A stretch of 17,023 nucleotides of DNA from CAZPLZ01 sp964587525 (GCA_964587525.1 CAZPLZ010000071.1:1-17023); one strand, 5' to 3'. Positions 6,812 to 14,361 are shown, numbered from the stretch's first letter. Notes: generated by a model from the letters alone, not told the origin. Program-made: numbers and translations.

Positions 6812-7585
6812 ATGAAGGTGGGGATTCTCGCGGGAGGGATGGGAACGCGCCTGTCGGAAGAGACCGCGGTCAAACCAAAACCCATGGTGGAGATTGGCGG
6901 GCGGCCCATCCTGTGGCACATCATGAAAGGGTATGCGATTTCTGGCTTGAAGAAGTTCGTGGTGGCCCTGGGATATAAGGGCGAAATGGTCAAAGATTAC
7001 TTCCTGAACTATCACAATCGGGAGAGCGATCTGACCGTATTTCTGGGCGACGGCAGGGTGGCCGTGCACGGGAGGGAGAGCGAGGATTGGACTGTGGATC
7101 TGCTAGACAGCGGGGTGCATACGCAAACCGGAGGCCGGGTCAAGCGAATCGCTCAGTTTATCGGGAAGGAAACCTTCATGCTCACGTATGGGGACGGCGT
7201 CTGCAACGCTGATTTCAGCAAGCTCATGGATTTTCACCGTAGCCATGGCAAGCTGGCCACGGTCACGGCCGTGCGCCCGCCCGCTCGTTTTGGCGACATT
7301 GTGTTTGATGGGGACCGGGTGGCCCGCTTCGAGGAAAAATCTCAAATAGGGGAAGGCTGGATCAACGGCGGGTTCTTTGTGCTGGAGCCTGGCGTGACTG
7401 AGTACATCGCCGGAGACGACACGATCTGGGAGCGCGAGCCCATGGAGCGGCTGGCGAAAGAAGGCCAGTTGATGGCCTATCGGCACGAAGGCTTCTGGCA
7501 GTGCATGGACACCGCCCGTGACGTCCAGCTCTTGGAAAATTTGTGGAGCAGCGGCCGGGCGCCATGGAGAGTCTGGGCCAGATGA
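6812..7585 (+). CDS. rfbF: Glucose-1-phosphate cytidylyltransferase
   Basis: 257 aa, full length for the RfbF/DdhA/AscA family. It catalyses CTP + alpha-D-glucose 1-phosphate to CDP-glucose + diphosphate in the cytoplasm, the entry step to CDP-3,6-dideoxyhexoses. The N-terminus carries the nucleotidyltransferase signature LAGGMGTRLSEET (6-18), then KPKPMVEIGGRPILWHIMK, which is characteristic of RfbF rather than of RmlA or GalU. YGDGV (near 130) is the metal-binding Asp region. GWINGGFFVLEP and the C-terminal HEGFWQCMDTARD are also diagnostic. The next gene's ATG overlaps its TGA in an ATGA, so rfbF and rfbG are translationally coupled. No ribosome-binding site is visible upstream; see the candidate leaderless promoter. 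Confidence 0.96.
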   Translation: MKVGILAGGMGTRLSEETAVKPKPMVEIGGRPILWHIMKGYAISGLKKFVVALGYKGEMVKDYFLNYHNRESDLTVFLGDGRVAVHGRESEDWTVDLLDSGVHTQTGGRVKRIAQFIGKETFMLTYGDGVCNADFSKLMDFHRSHGKLATVTAVRPPARFGDIVFDGDRVARFEEKSQIGEGWINGGFFVLEPGVTEYIAGDDTIWEREPMERLAKEGQLMAYRHEGFWQCMDTARDVQLLENLWSSGRAPWRVWAR

Positions 7586-8592
7586 GCGTTAAGCGCAGCC
7601 AGGACAACGGGCATCTCTGGGGGGAAAGCCGGGTCCTGGTGACGGGGGCCACGGGGATCATCGGCTCCTGGTTGGTGAAAGAGTTGCTGGCGCAGGGGGC
7701 TTATGTCGTAGCTCTGGTGCAGGACGCCGACCCGCGCTCCGAACTCTTCCGGAGCGGGGATATTCAGAAAGTTTCCGTTGTGAATGGCAACCTGGAGGAT
7801 TTCTGGACACTCGAGCGGGCGATCAGTCTCCACGAGGTTGACACCGTGTTCCATCTGGGCGCACAGACCATCGTGGGGGTGGCTCACCGCTTTCCGCTGC
7901 CAACCTTCGAAACGAACATCCGCGGGACCTACAACCTCCTGGAGGCTTGCCGCATTCACTCTGCCCTCGTCAAGCGGATTGTGATTGCCTCCAGTGACAA
8001 GGCCTATGGCGCATCACCGCACCTTCCCTACACTGAAGACACGCCGCTCGATGCCCGACACCCTTACGAGGTCTCCAAGAGTTGCGCGGACATGATCGCC
8101 CAGGCCTATCACCATGCCTATGGGCTGCCGGTGGCTATCACCCGCTGTGGCAATGTCTATGGGGGTGGTGATCTGAACTGGAGCCGCCTTGTCCCAGGGA
8201 CTGTGCGCGCACTGTTGCGAGGGGAAACGCCCGTCATCCGCAGCGACGGAAAGTACGTGCGGGATTACATCTACGTGAAGGATGTGGCTCGGGCCTACAT
8301 GCTTCTGGCAGAGCGCCTGGATGACGAGCGGGTCAAGGGCTCAGCGTTCAACTTTTCGACCGAGGCGCCGATGACCGTGCTGGAGGTTGTGCGTGTGGTC
8401 CGGAAGCTGATGCACTGCGAGGGGGTGAAGCTGTGCGTCCTCAATAATGCTCAAGGGGAGATCTACAATCAGTACCTCTCTGCGCAGAAAGCGAGAAAGA
8501 TTCTTAAATGGCGGCCTCAGTACAGCCTCGATAAAGGTCTTCAGGAGACCATCGCATGGTACAGGGGGCTCTTCGACCGGGGCAATCTATGA
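7582..8592 (+). CDS. rfbG: CDP-glucose 4,6-dehydratase
   Basis: Extended SDR enzyme of 336 aa from the chosen start, which converts CDP-glucose to CDP-4-keto-6-deoxyglucose with bound NAD. The Rossmann motif is TGATGIIG (21-28). The active-site loop is ASSDKAYG (136-143), where the S-D-K is the dehydratase arrangement, with Tyr162/Lys166 (YEVSK). RCGNVYGGGDLNWSRLVPG (188-206) is characteristic of RfbG/DdhB. I placed the start at the ATG at 7582 because it forms an ATGA overlap with the rfbF stop. The frame is open to an ATG at 7543 and another at 7564, but those would add residues lying over the conserved rfbF C-terminus. It follows rfbF directly, as in known ddh/asc clusters, and supplies the substrate of RfbH. 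Confidence 0.94.
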   Translation: MSVKRSQDNGHLWGESRVLVTGATGIIGSWLVKELLAQGAYVVALVQDADPRSELFRSGDIQKVSVVNGNLEDFWTLERAISLHEVDTVFHLGAQTIVGVAHRFPLPTFETNIRGTYNLLEACRIHSALVKRIVIASSDKAYGASPHLPYTEDTPLDARHPYEVSKSCADMIAQAYHHAYGLPVAITRCGNVYGGGDLNWSRLVPGTVRALLRGETPVIRSDGKYVRDYIYVKDVARAYMLLAERLDDERVKGSAFNFSTEAPMTVLEVVRVVRKLMHCEGVKLCVLNNAQGEIYNQYLSAQKARKILKWRPQYSLDKGLQETIAWYRGLFDRGNL

Positions 8593-8610
8593 TTCGAGGA
8601 ATGGTGGATT

Positions 8611-9060
8611 GTGATTGATGGCGTCGTGGTGACCGCGCTGCGCCGGATTCCCGATGAGCGGGGAGAAATCATACACATGCTGCGCAACGATGATCCGGCC
8701 TTCGAGCGATTTGGTGAGATTTATTTTTCCATGGTATACCCAGGCGCGATCAAAGCCTGGCATCTTCACAAAGTAATGACCCTGAACTACGCTGTCATCA
8801 CGGGCATGGTCAAGCTGGTTCTCTATGACGACCGGGGGGATTCGCCAACTCACAAGGAGCTTATGGAGCTCTTCATTGGCCATTCGAACTACGTGCGTGT
8901 CAAGATTCCGCCTAACGTCTGGAACGGGTTCAAGGGCATTGGTTCTCAGCCGGCGATGGTGGCCAATTGCGCCACGCATCCGCATGATCCTGAGGAGATC
9001 GTGCGGATGTCTCCGTTCGACCAGCGCATTCCTTACGACTGGCAGCTCAAGCACGGATGA
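8611..9060 (+). CDS. Cupin-fold 4-keto-sugar 3,5-epimerase family protein (RmlC/AscE-like)
   Basis: 149 aa, shorter than canonical RmlC (about 180). The first His of the catalytic region is kept in WHLHK (50-54; His53 aligns with the GLHxQ His), followed by the jellyroll strand ending YDDR (72-75). IPPNVWNGFKGI (99-110) corresponds to the IPxGFAHGF segment of RmlC. By hand alignment the loop after His53 is about five residues shorter than in RmlC, and the active-site Lys of RmlC has no counterpart. The protein may therefore be a C-5 (or C-3) mono-epimerase. In the ascarylose pathway an epimerase acts on the CDP-3,6-dideoxy-4-keto sugar before reduction, and that is my preferred role here. The start is GTG at 8611 with GAGGA about 10 bases upstream; the nearby ATG at 8601 is out of frame. 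Its TGA overlaps the next ATG. Confidence 0.82.
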   Translation: MIDGVVVTALRRIPDERGEIIHMLRNDDPAFERFGEIYFSMVYPGAIKAWHLHKVMTLNYAVITGMVKLVLYDDRGDSPTHKELMELFIGHSNYVRVKIPPNVWNGFKGIGSQPAMVANCATHPHDPEEIVRMSPFDQRIPYDWQLKHG

Positions 9061-9947
9061 GTGCACATCTGGTGATCGGCGCCTCTGGTCAGGTGGGAGA
9101 GCATCTCCTGCGACGCCTGAGGGAGAGCGGCCAGGTGGCATCAGGGACGTACTATGAGCATGCGCAGCCGGGTCTGCTCCCCCTGGACATGAGAAATCAA
9201 GAGGCGGTGTCGGCGCTGGTAAAGGCGGAAAAGCCGCAATACGTGTACTTAGTCTCGGGTCTAACGAATGTGGACTACTGTGAGCTTCATCCAGATGCTG
9301 GCTACGCGCTGAATGTCCTCGGCGTGAGCTATGTGTCCCGTGCGGCCAATGAGGCGGGTGCGAAAGTTGTTTATTTCTCCACGGATTACGTGTTTGACGG
9401 CACCAGGGGGCCGTATGCCGAAACCGATGTACCGCGTCCGCTCTCCGAATACGGGCGGCAGAAACTCCTCGGGGAGCACGGCGTAGCCCTTCATGCCCAA
9501 GAGCATCTGATTATCCGAACCACCGTGGTGTATGGTTGGGAGAGCCAGGGGAAAAACTTCGTGCAGCGCCTTGTGACCTCGCTGCGCCAGGGTCAGCGGG
9601 TCAGGGTGCCGCGAGACCAGATTGGGAGTCCCACCTACACGCCTAATCTTGCCGCAGCGGCAGTGGAACTGACGACTGGCGGAGCGAGCGGGGTCTACCA
9701 CATCGCCGGGCCGGCCATGATCAATCGCGCTGAATTCGCCCTGGCTGTGGCAAAAAACTTTGGACTGGATCCTGGCCTCATCGAACCGGTGACCACAAAA
9801 GAATTGGGGCAGGCGGCTCCGCGGCCGCTACTCGCCGGGATGCGTGTTGAGAAAGCCCAGGCCGTCTTGAAAACTCGCCTGGTGGATTACCGCGAGGGAC
9901 TGAACATGATGGTGATGACGGAGCCATCAGGAGTCGCGATGCGATGA
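9057..9947 (+). CDS. RmlD-like NDP-4-keto-sugar reductase (SDR)
   Basis: 296 aa, the normal length for RmlD/dTDP-4-dehydrorhamnose reductases. The cofactor motif is GASGQVG (8-14). NVDYCE (71-76) is the family TxVDxCE segment, STDYVFDG (108-115) is the active-site Ser/Thr strand, and Tyr132/Lys136 (YGRQK) is the catalytic pair. QIGSPTYTPNLA is the conserved C-terminal substrate-side motif. Canonical RmlD reduces dTDP-4-keto-L-rhamnose. Here the neighbours make CDP-sugars, and no rmlA or rmlB is present in the window, so I infer it is the 4-ketoreductase finishing the CDP-3,6-dideoxyhexose, in the place of AscF. ATGA overlaps at both ends (with the epimerase and with rfbH) couple its translation to both neighbours. 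Confidence 0.88.
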   Translation: MSAHLVIGASGQVGEHLLRRLRESGQVASGTYYEHAQPGLLPLDMRNQEAVSALVKAEKPQYVYLVSGLTNVDYCELHPDAGYALNVLGVSYVSRAANEAGAKVVYFSTDYVFDGTRGPYAETDVPRPLSEYGRQKLLGEHGVALHAQEHLIIRTTVVYGWESQGKNFVQRLVTSLRQGQRVRVPRDQIGSPTYTPNLAAAAVELTTGGASGVYHIAGPAMINRAEFALAVAKNFGLDPGLIEPVTTKELGQAAPRPLLAGMRVEKAQAVLKTRLVDYREGLNMMVMTEPSGVAMR

Positions 9948-11284
9948 GTGCTGAAGAATTACGGAAAAATATATTGGCATCCGTTGCTGAGTATTACACC
10001 GCCGCCTATCCCGAACAACATTTCGTGCCCGGCGTCACACCGGTGCCGATTTCAGGGCGTGTGTTCGATGCCGAGGATATAGTACACCTGGTAGATGCCG
10101 GCTTGGATTTCTGGCTTACGACCGGTCGCTTCGCGGCGCAGTTTGCGAGGGAATTTACCAAATTCATGGGCATGCGCCACGCCATCCTGTGCAATTCGGG
10201 TTCGTCAGCCAACCTGCTGGCGGTCTGCGCGCTCACGTCGCCGAAGTTGGGAGAGCAGGCCCTCAAACCGGGTGACGAGGTTGTCGGGGTGGCCGCCGGA
10301 TTTCCCACAACCGTCAATCCTATCGTCCAGAACGGGCTGGTTCCGGTCTTGTTGGACATCGAGTTGGGCACCTACAACGTGGATGTCCGGCACCTGGAAG
10401 AAGCTGTCGGCCCTCGCACCAGGGCGATCATGCTGGCTCACACGCTTGGGAACCCGTACAACCTCGATGTGATCCTCGATGTTGCCAAACGGCACGACCT
10501 GTGGCTCATCGAGGACAATTGCGATGCCCTGGGCTCGACGTACAACGGGAAACTGACTGGCACCTTTGGTGATCTGGCCACCGTGAGTTTCTACCCAGCG
10601 CACCATATCACCATGGGCGAAGGCGGGTGCGTCATCACCGATCATCCCAAACTCAAAGTGCTGGTGGAGTCGTTCCGCGATTGGGGACGGGATTGCTGGT
10701 GTGATCCGGGCAACGTCAACACGTGCGGCAAGCGGTTCGAATGGCAGCTCGGGGACCTTCCCTTTGGCTACGACCACAAGTACATCTATTCCCACATTGG
10801 CTACAATCTGAAATTGACCGACATGCAGGCGGCCATTGGCGTGGCGCAACTGCACAAACTTCCTGGGTTCATTGAGGTCCGGAAACGCAACTGGCAGTAC
10901 CTGCGTCAAGGGCTGGAAGACCTTAAAGAGTTTCTGATTCTACCCGTGGCCACTTCAGGCAGTGACCCAAGCTGGTTCGGCTTTCTCCTCACCGTGCGTC
11001 CCGGTGCGCCGTTCACAAAGACGCAGCTTGTGAACTATCTGGAGGAGCGCAAGATCGCCACCCGGCAACTCTTTGGGGGCAACCTCACACGCCAGCCAGC
11101 TTATCAAGGAGTCAAGTACCGCGTGGCGGGTGAGCTCACCAACACCGATCTCGTCATGGAAAGGACTTTCTGGGTAGGTGTGTTCTCTGGGCTACGCAAG
11201 CCACACCTGGACTACATGATCGAGGTGTTTCATGCGGCTTGCCGCATCCTCAGTGCGACCCCTTCCGCCATAAAACCCTTATAA
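9944..11284 (+). CDS. rfbH: CDP-4-keto-6-deoxy-D-glucose 3-dehydrase (E1), PMP and [2Fe-2S] dependent
   Basis: 446 aa, of the aspartate-aminotransferase fold (DegT/DnrJ/EryC1 class), but with the hallmarks of E1 (DdhC/AscC/RfbH). The usual PLP lysine is replaced by His220 in FYPAHHITMGEGG. Cys193, Cys251, Cys253 and Cys261 form the C-x57-C-x-C-x7-C iron-sulfur motif with exactly the spacing and numbering known for E1, and Asp191 is the cofactor-nitrogen Asp. GYDHKYIYSHIGYN (275-288) is also characteristic. The enzyme removes the C-3 hydroxyl of CDP-4-keto-6-deoxyglucose as a PMP adduct, and the intermediate is then reduced by electrons delivered through its cluster, normally by the partner E3 (DdhD). 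No E3 gene is visible in this window. The start overlaps the reductase stop as ATGA, and the stop is 6 bases before the radical SAM gene. Confidence 0.97.
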   Translation: MSAEELRKNILASVAEYYTAAYPEQHFVPGVTPVPISGRVFDAEDIVHLVDAGLDFWLTTGRFAAQFAREFTKFMGMRHAILCNSGSSANLLAVCALTSPKLGEQALKPGDEVVGVAAGFPTTVNPIVQNGLVPVLLDIELGTYNVDVRHLEEAVGPRTRAIMLAHTLGNPYNLDVILDVAKRHDLWLIEDNCDALGSTYNGKLTGTFGDLATVSFYPAHHITMGEGGCVITDHPKLKVLVESFRDWGRDCWCDPGNVNTCGKRFEWQLGDLPFGYDHKYIYSHIGYNLKLTDMQAAIGVAQLHKLPGFIEVRKRNWQYLRQGLEDLKEFLILPVATSGSDPSWFGFLLTVRPGAPFTKTQLVNYLEERKIATRQLFGGNLTRQPAYQGVKYRVAGELTNTDLVMERTFWVGVFSGLRKPHLDYMIEVFHAACRILSATPSAIKPL

Positions 11285-11285
11285 T
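11280..11285 (+). promoter_or_regulatory. Candidate -10 box immediately upstream of the radical SAM gene
   Basis: A perfect TATAAT overlaps the end of rfbH and ends 5 bases before the ATG at 11291. The spacing fits a transcript starting at the start codon (leaderless), and no Shine-Dalgarno is visible. No convincing -35 is seen 16-18 bases upstream. The hexamer could occur by chance in this AT-rich spot, since two of its codons are the rfbH end. Confidence 0.3.
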
Positions 11286-11290
11286 AAATC

Positions 11291-13396
11291 ATGGAAATGA
11301 TTTACCTGTGTGATTTGTCTCACACCTCACAAGGAATTAATTCGGAATTAATTCCGTATGCTATGGGATGTATTAAGAGTTATTTTCACGCATATTCCAG
11401 GCATCACGTGGACGTGAGGTTGTTCAAACACCCGGAGAGGATGCTGGACACCTTCCCGCGAGAGCGGCCATCGGTCGTGGGTCTTTCCAATTACATGTGG
11501 AATCTTGATCTGAGTTACACAGTCGCGCAGGCTATCAAGGGGTTGGCTCCCCAGACCCTTATTGTGTTTGGCGGCCCAAACTATCCGCTGGAGGAACATC
11601 GGCAGGAGGCTTGGTTGAAGAAACGGCCGAGTGTTGATGTTTACATCATCGGAGAGGGCGAGCGTCCCTTTATGGAAGTTGCGGAAATCTGGCTTAAGAC
11701 CCGCTCGATCGAAGAGGTCAAACGCGCTCCCATAAACGGAATGCACAGCATCGTGGAGGGGAGGCTGTACAAGAACAATCCCCGTCTGAGGGATGGTTTC
11801 GACGAGTCTCCTCGGATTAAGGATCTCGACGCCACCCCCTCTCCCTATCTCGCGGGATATCTTGACGAGTTCTTAAAGGAGCCTGATATCACGCCTTTGA
11901 TGGAGTGCAACCGCGGTTGTCCTTTCACCTGCACTTTTTGCGTGGATGGTATAACAGCCCGTTCGAGGGTCAACAAAGCCAGCCTTGGCCGTTTGGAGCA
12001 AGAGCTCGTTTATATTGCTGAGCGGTATCGCGGCAAAACGTTGACGCTCGCGGATACGAATTTTGGGATGTACAAGGAAGACGTCGAGTTTTGTAAGGTG
12101 ATTAGCAAGATCAAGGAGAAATACGACTATCCACATCATCTTCAGGTGTCCACGGGGAAGAATCAGAAGGCTCTCATTATTGAGTGCGCGGATCTGCTTC
12201 AAGGCACACTGCGATTTACCGCGGCAGTCCAGTCCATGGTTCCTGAGATTCTGAAAAATATTAAGAGGGATAATATCTCCTACGAGGAGCTTGTAGAAGT
12301 TTCGAAGAGGGTCAGCGCGACGGAGGCCAGCACCTACTCTGAGGTGATTCTCGCGCTCCCTGGAGACTCAAAAGCCTATCATTTCGAGACGACTGACAAG
12401 CTCGTGGACTCTGGACTCAACAAGATTGGCCTCTACACGCTCATGATCTTGGACGGGTGTGAACTTGCCACGGACGCCTCGAGGCAGAAGTTCCGGATCA
12501 AGACGAGGTTTCGCGTCGTTCCCCGGTCATTCGGCGTCTACAACCTTGAAGGTCAACCTCTTCCCTGTGTGGAGGTTGAGGAGGTTGGTGTTGAGAACGA
12601 GACGCTCTCATTCGATGACTACGTCGAATGCAGGAGGTACGCTCTGACCATCACGCTTTTCTATAATGACAATGTTTTCTTTGAGCTGGCGCAGTTCATC
12701 AGGAACAGGGGGAGGAAGGTTTCAGGATGGTTGCGCTATGTGCACGATCGTTTCCATCAATTTCCAAGTAAGCTCCGAGCCATCTATGACAGATTCATCG
12801 CAGAGACGATAGGGGAGCTTGCAGACAACCAAGAGGACCTGGAGCGGATGATTAAGAGCGAGCCCGGCTGCATGGAAAAATATCTGAACGGTGAACTGGG
12901 AAATAATGTGCTGTTCAACACGCAAGCCCGAGCCATGGTGGAAGCGATGGACGAGCTGCACGACACCGCCTTTGGGAGCGCGAAGGAGTTTCTGAAGGGT
13001 CACGGGATCGGCCTCAGTCCGCTTGAAAATTCCTACCTGGACGACTTGAAGCGGTATTCTCTTTGCAAGAAGAGAAACTTTCTGGATGTGGACGGGGTAT
13101 GGACCGAGAATTTCGGGTTTGACTTCGTGGGCATGGAGGCTGATCATTTTGCAAAGATTCCTTCTAATCGTTCCCACTGTTCTCTCCGGTTCTTCTTTAG
13201 CCGGTGGAAGAAGGACCTTATTGCCGATCAACTCCATCGGCATGGGAAAACCCCGCAAGCTTTGGGCAAGATGTTCTCGCGAATTCCCATCAAGAGGCTT
13301 CAGCGAACAGCGGTGCGCAGCGGGGACTCGGGGGCGGACGCCTCTCCCGAACTTCACGGGGCGGAAACGGTGGGTCCCGCCGGATGGTCCATCTAA
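11291..13396 (+). CDS. B12-binding-type radical SAM protein
   Basis: 701 aa. Residues about 15-140 look like a cobalamin-binding-type Rossmann domain: VVGLSNYMWN (62-71), IVFGGPNYP (91-99) and the IGEGERPF motif (120-127) that ends this domain in B12-binding radical SAM proteins. The radical SAM core follows, with the [4Fe-4S] motif C210-x3-C214-x2-C217 in CPFTCTFC and an extra Cys206 just before it. The core continues to about residue 430. Some 270 C-terminal residues match nothing I know. No DxHxxG cobalamin ligand is evident, which is common in this superfamily, so cobalamin binding is not certain. Family members perform methylations, rearrangements and ring chemistry. Its place directly after rfbH, in the same operon, suggests a role in making or modifying the deoxysugar or its glycan. 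The last ~30 residues are Gly/Ser/Ala-rich and encoded by unusually GC-rich DNA. Confidence 0.85.
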   Translation: MEMIYLCDLSHTSQGINSELIPYAMGCIKSYFHAYSRHHVDVRLFKHPERMLDTFPRERPSVVGLSNYMWNLDLSYTVAQAIKGLAPQTLIVFGGPNYPLEEHRQEAWLKKRPSVDVYIIGEGERPFMEVAEIWLKTRSIEEVKRAPINGMHSIVEGRLYKNNPRLRDGFDESPRIKDLDATPSPYLAGYLDEFLKEPDITPLMECNRGCPFTCTFCVDGITARSRVNKASLGRLEQELVYIAERYRGKTLTLADTNFGMYKEDVEFCKVISKIKEKYDYPHHLQVSTGKNQKALIIECADLLQGTLRFTAAVQSMVPEILKNIKRDNISYEELVEVSKRVSATEASTYSEVILALPGDSKAYHFETTDKLVDSGLNKIGLYTLMILDGCELATDASRQKFRIKTRFRVVPRSFGVYNLEGQPLPCVEVEEVGVENETLSFDDYVECRRYALTITLFYNDNVFFELAQFIRNRGRKVSGWLRYVHDRFHQFPSKLRAIYDRFIAETIGELADNQEDLERMIKSEPGCMEKYLNGELGNNVLFNTQARAMVEAMDELHDTAFGSAKEFLKGHGIGLSPLENSYLDDLKRYSLCKKRNFLDVDGVWTENFGFDFVGMEADHFAKIPSNRSHCSLRFFFSRWKKDLIADQLHRHGKTPQALGKMFSRIPIKRLQRTAVRSGDSGADASPELHGAETVGPAGWSI
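11333..11356 (+). repeat. Tandem 11-base repeat containing a 14-base palindrome inside the radical SAM gene
   Basis: GGAATTAATTC occurs twice back to back (11333-11343 and 11344-11354). The second copy lies in the perfect 14-base palindrome CGGAATTAATTCCG (11343-11356). It covers codons 15-22 of the radical SAM gene, starting 42 bases after the start codon. It may be an operator for a dimeric regulator, a small RNA hairpin affecting early translation, or chance in an AT-rich start region. The repeat and palindrome are read directly; the role is unknown. Confidence 0.55.
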
Positions 13397-13415
13397 CGCT
13401 GGAATTGTAGGTGAG

Positions 13416-14348
13416 CTAGGGTAACAAAACTTTTCGTTTGGCCAGTAGCGCGCAGGCAAAGATCAATCCGTCGCCTAGAAACGACACGAGACGAAAAGCG
13501 ATGGAAGTGCCAAGGGCAGCGCCCGCACCCAAGACCGGATCCATCAGTGCGACCATAACGGCCTCTCGCACGCCCAGTCCTGCCGGTGCACCTGGAGTCA
13601 AAAAACCCGCCACCCAAGCTACGGCCGTAATACCGGTCAAGAGGAAAAGATGACTTTCCTCCATGCCAAAGATCCCCAGCGCCAATAGGTTGGTAATGAG
13701 TCCCAGTAACAGGAAAATGAGCATGTAAAGTAAAAAACATACCAGTAAGACGAGAAGGTCCGGATGCGAAATTTCTTCACTTCCTAATAGTTTCCGTAAA
13801 GAGCCATGGCGCCACCGGTTGGCCAACCAGAGCCCTCCGAGGGGGATGACGACTCCGAGGATTCCAACCATTGCGATCTGCCAAACCGGAAGGAATTCAG
13901 TGATCTTACGAGATAGGTCGGAACCTGTGGCGCTAAGTGTTATCAAGGACATGAGAGATGCCGCTGCAATCACCCAACAGACTTCCACGGTCATCGTAAA
14001 AATGACCAGGGGGATCTTGAGAGAGCAGCTTTTGGCCAACGCAACCCGGCCAAGGAAGGTAGCGATTTTGCCTGGAATGTATTTAGCAAACTGTGAAAGT
14101 AAAAATATGATAAGGGTCACGGACATGCGCGTCGGGTCGCCGTATGCCCGGAGCAGTATGCACCAGGTTATTGCCCCGGTCAGGATAGCCAGACAGTATA
14201 ATCCAGTGGTCGCCGCGATATTGATGGAACTGCCCCACCCCCAATCAGTAACGGGTATAGAATTAAAGTTCTTGGCAGCGTAGGGCAGAAAATAGACGAG
14301 TGAGAGGACAACGAGGCCTAGGCCAATATAGCGGGCAAGCTTTTTCAT
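13416..14348 (-). CDS. Flippase-like LPG-synthase TM/UPF0104 family membrane protein
   Basis: 310 aa, polytopic with about eight hydrophobic helices and no soluble domain. The two family signatures are present: QFAKYIPGKIATFLGR (86-101), matching the Y(I/L)PGK(I/L)xxxxxR motif, and FLTPGAPAGLGVREAV (249-264), matching the PGGLGxRE motif of the lysylphosphatidylglycerol-synthase transmembrane (flippase-like) domain. Without the catalytic domain of MprF, such proteins are common in glycan loci, where a role in moving or handling lipid-linked intermediates is suspected but generally not proven. The start is 13 bases after the stop of the GT4 gene at 14362-15525, with a weak Shine-Dalgarno, so it is probably expressed by coupling. 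Its TAG faces the stop of the radical SAM gene with 19 bases between; I see no hairpin terminator in that gap. Confidence 0.85.
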   Translation of the reverse strand: MKKLARYIGLGLVVLSLVYFLPYAAKNFNSIPVTDWGWGSSINIAATTGLYCLAILTGAITWCILLRAYGDPTRMSVTLIIFLLSQFAKYIPGKIATFLGRVALAKSCSLKIPLVIFTMTVEVCWVIAAASLMSLITLSATGSDLSRKITEFLPVWQIAMVGILGVVIPLGGLWLANRWRHGSLRKLLGSEEISHPDLLVLLVCFLLYMLIFLLLGLITNLLALGIFGMEESHLFLLTGITAVAWVAGFLTPGAPAGLGVREAVMVALMDPVLGAGAALGTSIAFRLVSFLGDGLIFACALLAKRKVLLP

Positions 14349-14361
14349 GTGTGTTTTGCCG

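Noticed and set aside
7543..7581. Upstream ATG start for rfbG adding 13 residues
   Set aside because: The extra residues come from the conserved 3' end of rfbF in another frame. The ATG at 7582 in an ATGA overlap fits the pattern seen at two other junctions of this operon.
10205..10909. Open frame of 234 codons on the minus strand inside rfbH
   Set aside because: It lies wholly opposite the best-supported gene in the window (E1 motifs all conserved), so it is a shadow of GC-rich coding sequence.
13397..13415. Bidirectional terminator between the converging radical SAM and flippase-like genes
   Set aside because: The 19 bases contain no convincing inverted repeat followed by a T-run on either strand.
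12722..13459. Open frame of 245 codons on the minus strand opposite the radical SAM gene
   Set aside because: It overlaps a gene with clear family motifs, spans the convergent stop codons, and its translation shows no recognisable domain; it is an antisense shadow.
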